Source: Lepidostoma basale (Eukaryota > Arthropoda > Insecta > Trichoptera > Lepidostomatidae). From it: a stretch of DNA of 64,000 bases. Location: NCBI GenBank assembly GCA_022606425.2, contig JAHDVF020000883.1:806001-870000 (forward strand), read 5' to 3'. The position numbers and the translations under genes were made by a program. The notes below the pieces were generated by a model. It searched no databases, was not told the DNA's origin, and worked only from the letters and a program-made list of their open reading frames with translations. Of this stretch, positions 10,085 to 20,504 are shown piece by piece. Positions within the stretch are counted from its first letter, which is position 1. The number at the start of each line of letters is the position of its first letter.

Positions 10085-11010
10085 CTTCTTCTCTGGTTTC
10101 AATCCTGGGATTGGTTTGCAGCAATTTCCTCTATTATTCTCTTCCATTCTTCCCTGTCTTGTGCGGCTCTTTTGAAATCTGCATATGATGAGCAGCGCAC
10201 GTCCACCAACAGGTCCTCCAGGTACTCTCGGCGTGGGCGTCCCCTAGAGTTTGTCCCCTCGATCATACCCTCCATTATGGCATGCAAGAGATCTTCTTGA
10301 CGTATTACATGGCCGATCCATCTTGCACGCCTTTCGGACAAGGTCCTGAGCAGGTGCCTTCCTCCTTCGATTCCTTGAAGAACTTCCTCATTCGTGATGT
10401 GGTCTCTCCAGGAAATTCCAAAGAGTCTTCTATAGGACCACATCTCAAAAGCCTCTAGTCTCCGCTTATCCCTTTCTGATAGGCACCATGTCTCGCAGCC
10501 GTACATCAAGACACTCCATACATAGGTCTTGATGAGGAGTATTCTCAGTTTTAGGTCTATATTATTTGACTCTATTATTTTCGACCTTTATTAAATGCAA
10601 GCCTAGCCTGATGTATACGGCTGTCGACCTCGCTCTTAGACCGACCGTCCCATGTTATTTTGCTCCCGAGGTAGACAAACTCCTTGGTGTTCTTTAGTGG
10701 AACTCCTGACATCACTACTCTCATCTGATGTTGCGTTCGGCCTACAGTCAGCGCCTTTTTTTTTTCCTTATTTATCTTCATGTTGTAGCTATCTTGAAGA
10801 ATGTCTTGCAAAGTTGCTAAGGCCTCCTGCAGTTCCTCCTCACTTTCAGCAACCATAGCAATATCGTCAGCAAACCTTATCATGTCTATCTTTTGCCTGT
10901 GTATCCTTACACCTTCTCTGTGACTCATTCTCTCTCTCAAGTCGTCAATCGCATTCTGTATGTAAAGACAGTATGTATGCGAAATGATCGGTTCGTCGGT
11001 GTCACCACTA
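10085..11010 (-). mobile_element. LINE B, RT catalytic box to stop
   Basis: Minus strand, from about 11010 down: DDLRERMSHREGVRIHRQKI, then the catalytic box RFADDIAMVAESEEELQEAL, KEFVYLGSKITWDG and, after a frameshift near 10575, MMYGCETWCLSERDKRRLEA through to the IAANQSQD stop. The 5' part is missing and the frame is broken. FADD rather than YADD separates this family from LINE A. Confidence 0.88.
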
Positions 11011-11310
11011 AGAAGGTTCTTGGTTCTATTGGTATCGACTCTGACCTCTATTCCATACCTCATGATGGGGCGAACGCATGCCTTGTATATCTTGACTTTA
11101 CTTTCGGTTAGCATGTATTTGTTCCTCCATATGGTGTCGCGCAAGCAGCCATCCACGACTGTCGGTTTGTTGGTTTGTGCTCGCACCTCGTCATATAGGT
11201 CTCTATGCCTAGGTAAGTGAATCGCATGACTTGCTCAATAGGTGTGTTATCGATGATCGGTTTACATCTGAGCGGCTCTTTTGATATCGTTAAGCACTTC
11301 ACTTTGTGAT
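11011..11310 (-). mobile_element. LINE G (RTE-like) fragment joined to LINE B
   Basis: Minus strand: KCLTISKEPLRCKPIIDNTP with EQVMRFTYLGIE, a frameshift, then GCLRDTIWRNKYMLTESKVK and KIYKACVRPIMRYGIEVRVD. The last peptide is the same family as 13855-14245, 23680-24045 and 28108-28255. The open frame runs across the G-to-B junction by chance. Confidence 0.8.
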
Positions 11311-11734
11311 AATTTTAATACTTGTCGACCTGTTTTTAAACAATGCAAATTTAAACTTGAGGGGGGGCAGTTTTGATACGGTTAGTAATAATGTTTTTAA
11401 TATCCGAACATAATATTCCCGCTTAATAAACCTTATAATGATCATCTTTATATTCTTGGCTCGCGGAGTACGTAATGACTTCGCGGTAATCCCGCTTATA
11501 ACGGCCCCTCGTAGCCCGCACACCCGCTTAGGACGAAAAGTTCCGCCGTTATACGCGCAATTCAGTCGTAATTTTTAACCGCGGCTAATCTCGCCCGGTG
11601 CAATTAGCATATTGCCCGCGTTAGGGCCTCTTAGATGGTTCATATTATATATAAAAATAATATTAAAGTATGTGTGAGGATACCCTCTTAAACCGCTTGA
11701 TACTTTTAATCCTGATATTTCACCCGGGTGACAC
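11311..11734. other. Unassigned intron with CpG-rich segment
   Basis: The segment 11460-11640 is CpG-rich (GCGGAGTACG, TCGCGGTAATCCCGC, CGCCGTTATACGCGC). No repeat or exon is recognised. Confidence 0.4.
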
Positions 11735-12003
11735 GTTGTATATCGTTGATGATCTGGCAGAAAGTCCTATCTCCACTTCCTATACATTTTGTGTCATTTT
11801 CTACTACCTGTCATAACTCCATTATAGGAATATTTTCAATTTCTAGCATTTTTTTTAATAAACTAAAATAAAATAAAATTGTACGTGTTTTTTTTAAATA
11901 TTGTGTGACTCTTAAGTTCTGAACAAAACAGTTTTACGTCTCTCTTGAAAAATTAACATTTTCGAGATAGGACTTTCTGCCAGATCAACAACGATATTGT
12001 ACA
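11735..12003. mobile_element. ~270-bp MITE-like inverted repeat
   Basis: Inverted arms of about 35-40 bp: ATCTGGCAGAAAGTCCTATC near 11752-11771 and its reverse complement at about 11966-11985, both bordered by ATATCGTTG. The interior is AT-rich and non-coding. Confidence 0.75.
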
Positions 12004-12339
12004 TACTATGTATGATAAGAGCGTTAACGTCCAAACTTTTCCCGCCTAATGAACACTTATTTTTAAATCAAATTTTTTTTTTCGAACAATGATGTAAAAC
12101 TCAACTTTTGAATTCAAATGAAAACGTCTATTTTATGCAAGTTTTATTATATTTTATTGATAATTATTGATAATAATAATTTAATAAACGATGTTTTTTT
12201 AGCTGCTTCCACTTTTGGCTTTTTATAATAAAACATATAATAATGCCACACCATAAATTAAATGGTTCATACGAAAGTATAAAATATATTATCCACTCCA
12301 CTTTTTTGGAATTAACCGATTATGTTTTCTCTTTTTCAG
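12004..12339. other. Intron before sm exon; Penelope-like scrap and 3' splice site
   Basis: AT-rich sequence. 12178-12235 repeats the AAACGATGTTTTTTTAGCTG motif of the Penelope-like arms. The end is a good U2-type acceptor: the polypyrimidine tract TTTTCTCTTTTTCAG at 12325-12339. Confidence 0.65.
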
Positions 12340-12425
12340 GACGTGATTCACACCATCAGCTCTCCCCACGGGCAGGTTCAGCGGATCGTAGTCTTCAAGA
12401 AGAATGGCGTCCAAGCCATGGTGGA
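12340..12425 (+). CDS. sm: hnRNP L / smooth exon (RRM, first part)
   Basis: Internal exon of 86 bp, the most upstream host exon visible. It reads DVIHTISSPHGQVQRIVVFK then KNGVQAMV plus two bases (GA) of a split glutamate codon. hnRNP L family proteins have a closely similar DVLYTICNP-type helix, the QRIVIF strand and the RNP1-like NGVQAMVEF strand, so the family call is strong. The protein is an RNA-recognition-motif regulator of splicing that acts in the nucleus. The start is set by the TTTTTCAG acceptor. The end is set by a U12-type donor ATATCCTTT immediately after, because only that end splices in frame to the next exon at 22427. Reading on past 12425 gives unrelated residues and a stop at 12439-12441. 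Upstream exons are outside the window. Confidence 0.93.
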
Positions 12426-12434
12426 ATATCCTTT
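12426..12434 (+). other. U12-type AT-AC 5' splice site
   Basis: The nine bases ATATCCTTT match the consensus of minor-spliceosome AT-AC donors at every position. They follow directly after GTGGA of the exon. The partner branch site and AC acceptor are at 22406-22426, giving a 10,001-bp intron (12426-22426). Confidence 0.93.
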
Positions 12435-13144
12435 TCAATAGTAAATAAGAATGGTAATGGTAAGGTGGCTAATACGACAACGGTGACACAGTATCGCTGT
12501 ACCGTAAGATACTCTGTCCTTTGTACCACCCTCACCAATATCTGTTTGAAAATAATTTTATGGGGTACCTCTATATGTTGCATTCCGCAGTCAACGTAAG
12601 TCCTGCATGGACGGGGGACGGGTCTAGGATTTGCATGAGCACAGCTGTCGAAAGGGCGCCGTTGCGTCCTATAACAGCTTCGTGTAAACTGCGGGTAATC
12701 CTATATGTACCATAAGATAAACTCAATTCAATATTCGCGCGTTATGATTATGATGCTTTGCAAGCGCGGCAGCGAATTTGAATTGTTCTATTTTCAAAAA
12801 AAGTGTAATTGGCACGTGCGTGCATGAATAAATATGCATCAATTGAGTCGAAATTTCATGTGAAAATAAAAGAAAACAAGAAATATAACGCTGACAGTCG
12901 GGCGCCATCTGCCGCCGTTATTTTTCAAAAACGTTCCATATCCATTTCGAAATTCAAATCGTTCCAAAATGGCGGGCGTAATTGTAACTGTCAAAATAAC
13001 AGTTCTATGTTTTGCGTGGCACAACTAAATTAGGGGAGTTGCCAAAAAAGGCTTATTTATTTTTGTACATGTTTGTAGTTTTTCTCTGAAATGTATTTTC
13101 GATGCTAAAGATTTTGCTTGCTCGTATTTCATATAAATTGGATT
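12435..13144. other. Intron, largely unassigned
   Basis: Apart from the dispersed repeat at 12600-12700, I recognise nothing. 12960-12980 carries a CCAAAATGGCGGG string common in intronic DNA. Confidence 0.4.
12600..12700 (+). repeat. Dispersed repeat R, copy 1
   Basis: CATGGACGGGGGACGGGTCT, then GGGCGCCGTTGCGTCCTATA and ACAGCTTCG. Related copies lie at 44156-44250 (same strand) and 45185-45285 (opposite strand). The family is not identified. Confidence 0.7.
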
Positions 13145-13255
13145 GGCTTGAATTCTTCTATCATCATCGTCGTCGTCATCAGCTTGTATCCGTCCACTCC
13201 TGGACGTAGGCCTCCTCCGTCTGCTTCCATGTCTGTCGATCCTGGGCAACACGCA
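13145..13255 (-). mobile_element. LINE D 3' fragment
   Basis: On the plus strand CGTCGTCATCAGC, CCGTCCACTCCTGGACGTAG and GCCTCCTCCGTCTGCTTCCA. This is the complement of the AQDR..W...EAYVQEWT end that also occurs at 57555-57840. Confidence 0.75.
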
Positions 13256-13654
13256 TCAATTTCGTACTGGCGCACATAGGGGTATTTCTGCTAATTAGGC
13301 GGCCAAAATTAAATTATTTGTTATTTTATTTGAAATAGTTTATATTTTTTAATTGACGGTAGATTTAACCTTTGGTGAACATATTTTATAGAAAAGTATA
13401 ATATGACATAAGAGTAAATTATTGTGAGAACATACCTAATACATTTCGTAGAAATGAAAAATCAGTGCACTCATTACGATGACGAATCCCATTATTCTTC
13501 ACTAGAGCACCATTCAGTTGTTTAATCAACAAACTCCTCCGCAGAAAACTCCAAAAACTCAATTCAAAAAATTAATTTATCTTGAAAAGATGTGGTTTTG
13601 TAATAGTATGATTCATTGACCCTAAAAATATTGATTTTACGGGAATTTGCGGCC
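13256..13654. other. AT-rich intron, nothing recognised
   Basis: No motif, repeat partner or exon signal found. Confidence 0.45.
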
Positions 13655-14320
13655 AACTTTGATGCATTTAATAAGTGCATAAATAATCCGACTGATTTCA
13701 GATCTAAACTGAAAACCCATGTTTTTCATAATATTTCATACCCAAATTAAAACCAAACTCGTTCATTTTGTTTTATTAAACTTTCTAACCGATCGTGAAT
13801 ATCAGATGCAGCATTCATAATATATAGATTTTAAAAAACGTCGCGTATCGCTTATCGACAGCAAGATATGCGTGCGACCAATCATGACGTACGCTGTAGA
13901 GACGCAAGGCCGACACTGTGCGAACCAAGGAACTACTAAGAACATCGGAGATGAAGGTCCTAAGATCAATTACTGGAAAAACCCTCCGAGATCGTGTCGG
14001 CAAAGTAGACATAAGAAAAACCTGCGAATATCGAGGATATCGTTCAGTGGAGTAGATCCAGAAGAAGATACTGGAGGGACCATGTAGCCCGACAGACTCG
14101 CATATACAGCCGCTTATGAAATCCCCTCCGGACACCGCCCACCTGGAAGACCGTCTAAGAGATGGAGGGACAGCTGGATCTCATCATCCGACGAGATATG
14201 ATTTCTGTGTCACAGATCGTCAGATCTATTAAAAGAAGAAGAAGATGAAAAAAACGTCTTAATGCACCCTTAAGGTGATTATATCACAAAAACCGCGCTT
14301 TAAAAGTTAGCGTTTAAAAT
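13655..14320 (+). mobile_element. LINE H (L2/CR1-like) 3' end split by LINE G
   Basis: 13675-13745 encodes DFRSKLKTHVF, the typical C-terminus of L2/CR1-type LINEs. The 3' UTR resumes at about 14255 (TTAATGCACCCTTAAGGTGA, then CGCGCTTTAAAAG). A minus-strand copy with the same 3' UTR is at 34505-34785. A LINE G fragment is inserted between. Confidence 0.7.
13855..14245 (+). mobile_element. LINE G (RTE-like) 3' fragment
   Basis: The frame-shifted reading gives VRPIMTYAVET, then KVLRSITGKTLRDRVGKVDI and a GRPSKRWRDSW-like end, followed by an AAGAAGAAGAAG tail at 14234-14246. Confidence 0.78.
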
Positions 14321-14736
14321 TTAAATTATTGTTATTTAATTTATAAATATTTTATTATGGCTTGTGGCACTTCCCCTATTCCTTCCTGCCGTAGTGTGTT
14401 GTATCCCGTGATATAGTAGGCCAATCGCACGGAGCATTCGCCATCGTAACTTCGGAATAATAACGTCCGTAACCGGCTACTTCTAAGTTATTAGCTGATC
14501 CATTAGGTGTCTGAACCCCCGTCGTAGCGGTCCAAGTCATTTATAATATCATACTAACTTATTCAAATGGACATGTCATCCACCATTTCAATATATTTTG
14601 CGGATTCTAAATAGGATTAATTTTCTGGTGCTACGAAATTGAAACGATAAAAATGAAAAAAAAACTTATGCATATTATCGTGGTGATAATGACATAAAAA
14701 TATTTTATAGGAAAAAAATATGATAAATACATTTTA
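14321..14736. other. Intron, nothing recognised
   Basis: A mixed-composition stretch without matches elsewhere in the window. Confidence 0.4.
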
Positions 14737-15232
14737 ACTAACTAACTAACCATCACGCCGTCTTCGCGAAGGGGTAGGCAAAAATAATGGAGTGCCATAC
14801 TGTTCTTTCCTGACATATTTTCTCGATTCCTCAATATTCATACATCGTGTCGTGCACGCGCGTCGATTTCTCTGACTCCTCACATGGCCGACATTCAATA
14901 TTTGATTTATTTGATCATGCCACGTTTTCCTCGGTCTTCCTCTATTTCTGATTCCATTTACATCGTTAACATATATATATTTTTACCATTCTTTCTTCAT
15001 TCATTCTTTTCATATGTCCAAACCATCTTAATGATCTTTTCATTATTTTGTTCATAACACCATCATTCGCACCGCAATCACTTCTTATATTTTCATTCGA
15101 CACTCTATCATACACAGAGTATCCACACATTCGTCGAAAAGATCTCATTTCTACTGCATTTATTCTACTTTCATCCTTCTTTTGCCAGTTCCATGATTCG
15201 CTTCCATACAAAAGGGTCGATAGAAGAATACC
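14737..15232 (-). mobile_element. LINE A 3' fragment
   Basis: Begins with (CTAA)n and ATCACGCCGTC, and reads back on the minus strand to LMYGSESWNWQKKDESRINA. Frame broken. YSVYDRVSNE subfamily. Confidence 0.88.
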
Positions 15233-15250
15233 ATATGTTATTTTTAATGT

Positions 15251-15484
15251 GTAATTTTATTTTGTATCATTGCACATTATATTATTTGTTTTAGATTTAT
15301 TTTATGGACCTTGGATGATTGAAATGTGCGCAGGAGATGCCTATTGGTGGCGATGAGGTTCGCAACCCATCACACCGCGTCTCCCGCGGGGGCGATAAAA
15401 GAAGGATGGAGTGCCGCATCGGTTAAAGTGTGGCAGTCCATTCTTTCTGCCTACCCCTTCGGAGAGACGGTGTGATGGTTAGTT
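15251..15484 (+). mobile_element. SINE-L, near full length
   Basis: Contains TTTGTTTTAGATTTATTTTA, GTGCGCAGGAGATGCC, GGCGATGAGGTTCGCAACCC, CGCGTCTCCCGCGGGG and the LINE A-type tail CTACCCCTTCGGAGAGACGG, then TTAG. The homology with 22730-22973 begins at about 15251. Confidence 0.85.
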
Positions 15485-15486
15485 AG

Positions 15487-15640
15487 CTATTCGCCCCCGC
15501 GGAAATCGCGGTGTGATGGTTTGCGAACCTCATCGGTACCAATAGGCATCTCCCGCGCACATTTCGAAAGTCCAACGTCCACAAAATAAATCTAAAACAA
15601 ATGATATAAAATACAATTATATAAAATGTAAATAACATTA
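15487..15640 (-). mobile_element. SINE-L 5' part, inverted copy
   Basis: This is the reverse complement of the SINE-L head only (GCGAACCTCATCGGTACC, TAGGCATCTCCCGCGCAC, AATAAATCTAAAACAAATG). It sits 3 bp after a plus-strand copy and lacks the LINE A-like tail, so it is probably a rearrangement product. Confidence 0.85.
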
Positions 15641-15756
15641 CACATAATGTCCTTTTTTATAGTGCACACTTTAGCTGGACGATTCGGACACGTGTGTCTA
15701 TTTAATTTATATTCCACGCATGCACCGTTTTTTTAATTAATTTAAATTGATATTAA

Positions 15757-15995
15757 TAATTGGGTCATGTGTTAAGGGGAGAAAAATACAACCTCCTTCG
15801 ACTGATATTAATGGGTTAAGTGGAGGGACGTCGGGGAGTTGGTAGAAGGCAGCTGTCCTGGCTGCAGAACATCGAAGAGTGGACAGGAATAACAAGAGTT
15901 CAGAAACTGTTCCAAGTGGCGCAAGATAGAGATGCCTTTGCTGTAGTGATCGCCAACGAAAGAATAAGAAGAATAATGCACTACCAAAGAGAAGC
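15757..15995 (+). mobile_element. LINE C 3' fragment
   Basis: Encodes GKVEGRRGVGRRQLSWLQNI, then EEWTGITRVQKLFQVAQDRD and AFAVVIANER, a LINE RT C-terminus. The first ~180 bp recur at 32135-32335. Confidence 0.8.
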
Positions 15996-16312
15996 ATTTT
16001 ACTTCCATAAAAATATTTTAACTTCTAGAAAATAGACGTTTTCTTTCGTATTATTCATTATTTAAAATTTTGGTTTATTCTGAACCTGTAGAACAATGTT
16101 AGTTCCCATTAGGAACGTGACGTCAGCCGGTCGGCGACGTGTCGTCATACATAATGCACAATCTGCCAGATATTTCCGGAACACCCAGTCTCTTTGATCC
16201 CCGCTCTATTTATATATCGGAACAATATTGTGTATTCCAATTATGAAAATGTATGTGTTGGACGAACTGAGCTAAACTGACACTGCACTATAGTGTTCTT
16301 GTACCTAGCCTT
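15996..16312. other. Intron, nothing recognised
   Basis: No repeat partner or exon signal is found. Confidence 0.4.
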
Positions 16313-17200
16313 ATTTATTTATTTATTTATTTGTACATTTACAAATGAGACATAACAAACGATAAAACATTTAGGCGACTCATTTGGACACAAAACGGTA
16401 TTATAAAGATAAAAAAACAAAACAACATGAGACCAAAAAAATCATACATATCAGAAGGAATCCAAATATGTCGACTTCAGTGAGGCAGTACTCTTTCCAG
16501 AGTTTGCAATATTTTTTTTATGAATACTGCCTCACTGACACTGAAAATGTCCAAATCCGAGATGATTAGATTCAGCGTCCGAATTGCTCTTCCTACTGGC
16601 ATCACCAAAGGCAGGTTGGTTCTGCGTGACGGAGTAAAGAACAATTGATGTCGGCGCTGTCGCAGGTAGTTATCAGGAACAAAAATACCTATTTGCTCCA
16701 GAACATAGGGGTTCTCAATAGAGCCTCGAATCAGTTTGTAAAAATGTGATGTTAGTAATCCTTCCCTCCTTAGTTCGAGGGAGTTATACCCCAGCATACC
16801 CAAGAGAAACGCCGTTGGATAGAGCCGAGGATATACCCCGTACTCTCTCATGTAGAGGGCTCTCAAGAATTTCTTTTGAACTGAGCGAATACTGAGCCTC
16901 ATGAGGACTCCATATCACGGCACCTCCCTCGAGTCTGCTTCTGACTAAGGAGTTATACAGAGTTCTAAGGACCCGGGTATCTCTGAAAACCCCAACAGTT
17001 GGAAGAACAAAACCCAGCATCTTTAACGAAACGTCACATACCTTCTCGATCTGAGCACGAAATGTCAATTGACTTTCGTAAATTATCCCAAGATCTCTGA
17101 CAGTAGATACACGTTTGAGGCTCTCATTACTCATGAAATATCGATGATATGTAATGAAGTGCGCCCTAGAGAATGACATTATAACACATTTGGATATGTT
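16313..17200 (-). mobile_element. LINE E (Jockey-like), longest copy
   Basis: Minus strand: STVRDLGIIYESQLTFRAQI, DTRVLRTLYNSLVRSRLEGG, then RALYMREYGVYPRLYPTAF and a LPLVMPVGRAIRTLNLI segment. The YNSLVRSRLEYG motif and this tail are typical of insect Jockey-like LINEs. The 3' UTR ends in (TTTA)n at 16313-16333 on the plus strand. Frame interrupted. Confidence 0.88.
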
Positions 17201-17204
17201 GAAG

Positions 17205-17325
17205 TATGTTCTTATGTTTAGAAGTGAAGCACCGAACTGTCAAAAAAATATGAAAGTAGAATAAATGCAGTTGAAATGAGACCTCTAAGACGAATATGTA
17301 GAAACATCTGTGTATGATAGAGTTT
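17205..17325 (+). mobile_element. LINE A fragment
   Basis: GAAAGTAGAATAAATGCAGT with AATGAGACC and CTAAGACGAATATGTAG corresponds to the DESRINAVEMRSLRRMC region; both ends are truncated. Confidence 0.7.
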
Positions 17326-17370
17326 TTATTTATTTTTTTAATTGGTTTCAAAATACATTTTTATGATTTA

Positions 17371-17818
17371 TAACTAACTAACCACCACGCCGTTTCTCCG
17401 GAGGGGTAGACAGAGAGGATGGATCGCCACATTGTTCTATCCTGGCACACCTCTCTAGCTTCCTCCACATTCATACAGCGAGTCATACACGCACGTCGAT
17501 TCTTCCGACTTCTAACATGACCAAATTTTATTGGTCATGCCATGTTTTCCTCGGTCTGCCTCGACTCCGTACTCCATTTACACCATTAACGTATACTTTC
17601 TTAACCATTCTTTCTCCATCCATGCGTTCCATATGCCCAAACCAACGCAGCGTTCATAATACCTTCTTCCGCTCTACATTCCTTTCTTTTATCAGCATTT
17701 GAGATTCTGTCGTATATCGTTCTACCACACGTACGTCTTAGGGACCTCATCTCTACCGCATTTATTCTGCTCTCATTCTTCTTCTGCCAGTTCCATGCTA
17801 CGCTTTCATACATTAGGG
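17371..17818 (-). mobile_element. LINE A 3' fragment
   Basis: CTAACTAACCACCACGCCG start. The minus strand encodes WNWQKKNESRINAVEMRSLR and TIYDRISNADKRKECRAEEG. This is the TIYDRISNAD subfamily, also seen at 45914-46402 and 58985-59336. Confidence 0.85.
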
Positions 17819-17819
17819 A

Positions 17820-18415
17820 ATAATGTAAAGTGAATAGCTATCATATATGAGGCCACTAGAACAAGAGTGGTCTAACCAACATTTTTTGAAAAATTGAGTT
17901 ACTGGTCAGTGAGTTACCCACATCTATTTGTGACCTACTATAAAAGAAAAATTAATCTAACTACCATTTCCAAGTGGAAACATAGATATCGCCATAAATA
18001 CTTATTTTGCTCTGACAAAAAATCAAAATATATGGAGTCAAATGTGGTCTATTATAATTAACTATCAAAAAATATCCTGAAACTTTATATTTCCCAATAT
18101 TTCAATTACTGTTCTAAAGACATTCACCAAACAAACAAGGTTTATCACTAAAGAAGACCCTAACCCATATAGTTTTAAAAAAAATGGGAAAAAAACGTCA
18201 AATTTTCAATCGCATTTATCTCCATTGTCTAAATTTGGGGTTAGACCACTCTTGCCCTGGCGGCCTTATATATTCTCGTGACATGTGATAGGTAGCTAAT
18301 CTATCATTTTATTGTCATGTGAATTCTACACCAGACCAAAGGCAGTGTGATAATCACACATCCATCGCCAGAAATCGAACCCGGGACCTTCGTGATTGCT
18401 GTCAAATCGAATGCG
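17820..18415 (-). mobile_element. SINE2 copy split by a MITE
   Basis: 17820-17847 and 18269-18415 join to a SINE2 body (GACATGTGATAGGTAGCTAA, AATCGAACCCGGGACCTTCG). The B box, read on the minus strand, is GGTTCGATTTC. The head of the tRNA part is lost at about 18415. Confidence 0.8.
17848..18268. mobile_element. 421-bp MITE inserted in SINE2
   Basis: Terminal inverted repeats of about 30 bp match at 25 positions: TGAGGCCACTAGAACAAGAG at the left, the complement of AAGGCCGCCAGGGCAAGAG at the right, both continuing TGGTCTAACC. Flanking TATA on both sides (17844-17847, 18269-18272) is the target duplication. The restored site matches the intact SINE2 at 54450-54475. The interior is non-coding. 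Confidence 0.88.
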
Positions 18416-18439
18416 AATTATGTTTAGGATGAGAATGAC

Positions 18440-18501
18440 AAGTGTGTCAGTCCATTCTTTCTGCCTAACCCTTCAAGGAGACGGCATAATGGTTCGTTAG
18501 T
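18440..18501 (+). mobile_element. LINE A / SINE-L tail
   Basis: GTCAGTCCATTCTTTCTGCC, then AAGGAGACGGCATAATGGTT. Only the shared terminal ~60 bp is present. Confidence 0.7.
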
Positions 18502-19010
18502 TTCAGAAGGCATCTCTTAGAATGGCCGCAGACATAAACCGTTCTAACAATCTGAACGGTTTAAAAATTTTCAGTAAAAGTAACGGAAGCAAAACGGGCG
18601 CCAACAAAGACCACCGGATGTCCGGATTCTGGTCGGAGGCTAGGGCTGATTCCCGTCTTCTCCAGAGCCACTTCCGGCCGAGTGCAGTTCGCGGGTCACG
18701 CCGGACCGGATGGCGGAAATGCGAACACACCGAGCGAGACCTAATCGCCCGAGGACACCGGATGAAAGATGAAATGTTGGAGAATACCGGAAGTGTTCAT
18801 ATACATATACGGAAGCGTATATGAACTTATATATGATTTTAATGGTATATGCACGATCGTTCGCTTGTTGTTTCTCGAATATTTGTCGAATGTTCGTCTT
18901 TATTTGTACGAATATTCGCTCCAAATTCGGCTTTGATTTATTTTATCTCAAGGATAAGAAAGAACTGGATTATCCCAAGCGTATCAACATGCATTTTTAA
19001 TATTTAGACG
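18502..19010. other. CpG-rich, apparently unique intron segment
   Basis: 18520-18790 is CpG-rich with an open frame from 18522 to 18824 whose product resembles nothing I know. 18840-18930 repeats TTCG and CGAA motifs (CGATCGTTCG, TCGAATATTTGTCGAATG). Possible regulatory DNA; nothing proves it. Confidence 0.4.
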
Positions 19011-19013
19011 AAT

Positions 19014-19540
19014 AACTGAGTAACCATTACACCGCTTCGCCGAAGGGGTAGGCATAGTGGATGCAGACCGCTCTACTGCTCTGTCCTGACATATCTCTCT
19101 AGATTCCTCTACATTCATACATCGTAAAATGCTCGCTCGTCGATTTTTCCTGCTAAGAATGTGGGCGCCATTTAGTATTTGATTAATTTGATCGTGCCAT
19201 GCTTTCCTTGGTCTTCCACGGCTTGTCTTTCCATTCACACTGCTTGTATACAACATTTTAATCATTCTTCTCTCTTTCCCTTGTTGCATATGTCCATACC
19301 ATCTCTGGGATCCTTTTTTTATGATCCAATCATCTGCTTTACATTTCTTCCTTATTTCGTCGTTCGGTATGCTATCATATATAACCATTGATAATTTTAC
19401 CGCACATTCTTCTCAGTGATCTCATTTCCACGACATTTATCCTATATTTATCAATTTTTGCCAACTCCAAGCTTTACTTCCACACATAAGGGTTGGCACT
19501 AGAACTCCATTATTTTGAAGTGCCATTTATTTTGTACCCA
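19014..19540 (-). mobile_element. LINE A 3' fragment
   Basis: Minus strand: SIPNDEIRKKCKADDWIIKK, QRWYGHMQQGKERRM, then GRPRKAWHDQINQILNGAHI. This is the KTLYDRIPND subfamily, well diverged. The 3' tail repeats are lost. Confidence 0.83.
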
Positions 19541-19555
19541 GCACCATTGTTATAT

Positions 19556-19760
19556 AAATGTTTTTTTTAGATAATCAAATGATTTTACTGAAATCTCTTG
19601 ATGGAAGTTCATTTTATATAATAATTAAATAAAACGATGTTTTTTAACTACTTCCACTTTTGTCTTTATTTAGACAGCGAGCCTGGCGAAACCGGTCGCT
19701 GTCTAAATAAAGACAAAAGTGGAAGTAGTTAAAAAACATCGTTTTATTTAATTATTATGT
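19556..19760. mobile_element. Penelope-like terminal-repeat palindrome
   Basis: Arms of about 58 bp (AAACGATGTTTTTTAACTAC with TTCCACTTTTGTC at the left and their complement at the right) surround a short centre GAGCCTGGCGAAACCGGTCG. The centre is the GAAAC part of a hammerhead motif with the rest deleted. Confidence 0.7.
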
Positions 19761-20504
19761 TTTTTTTAAGTATACAAATTCAAAATAATGCTACTGGGTG
19801 AAATGGCCAAATGTACTGACTACAAATCAACTGTCAACTGTCAAATTGACAGTCTGTAGAAACAATGTTTCCAGTTTAAAAACCAAACCTCTAAAACAAC
19901 ACCAAATATTAGTAGATTTTTCGGTTTGTAGAAAATTCGCTTCACTACAAAATGAAGGGTTATTTTTTTATTTCCCTCATTTGCTTCTCTTATTTGTTCT
20001 AAATATCCTTGTGTTTAAAATATTAAATCGTCTAAAATATTAAGATTTTATATCGCAATTTGGAATACGTATGCCTGTCCGTGTCCGTGGGATGCTGTAG
20101 CTTCCTCTCCCCGAGTGCTCCTGAGATGAATCCGATGTGACAAGTGGGTTTCTGGAGAAATCCAATTTCTTAGAACACTCAAACGGAACGCCACTCGCGC
20201 GCGTTCCTTGCGGGTGAGGCGTCTTGACGGCTCTAAAGGAAAATAGGGATATTAGCTATTTATATACAGCGACTGTGGGCAGGCAGAGAACAGAGAAGAT
20301 GGACATCCACATTCTTCCATTTTGGCATTTCTCTTGAACTCCCTATTTGCAGATTCATCGTTTCAAGCATGATAGTCGATTTTATCTGGCCTAATTACTT
20401 TTTCTCCCCAACTTTATTATAATTGTTTACAATATTGTGTGTAGTTTCTTCCTCTCATAATAAGTTTGTAAATAAACTAAGTCTGCTTCTGTTTAATGCT
20501 TACA
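19761..20504. other. Intron, nothing recognised
   Basis: 19745-19790 shares TTTAAGTATACAAATTCAAA with the duplicated repeat at 27509 and 28628. The rest is unassigned, with CpG-rich 20180-20240. Confidence 0.4.

Noticed and set aside
12435..12441. A GT donor (GTAAATAAG at 12441) for the first sm exon
   Set aside because: It adds YPFQ-type residues with no counterpart in hnRNP L and leaves a phase that does not fit the exon at 22427. The U12 donor at 12426 fits exactly.
18522..18824. A 100-codon host gene
   Set aside because: No recognisable domain or splice signals; it lies in a CpG-rich stretch where long frames arise by chance.
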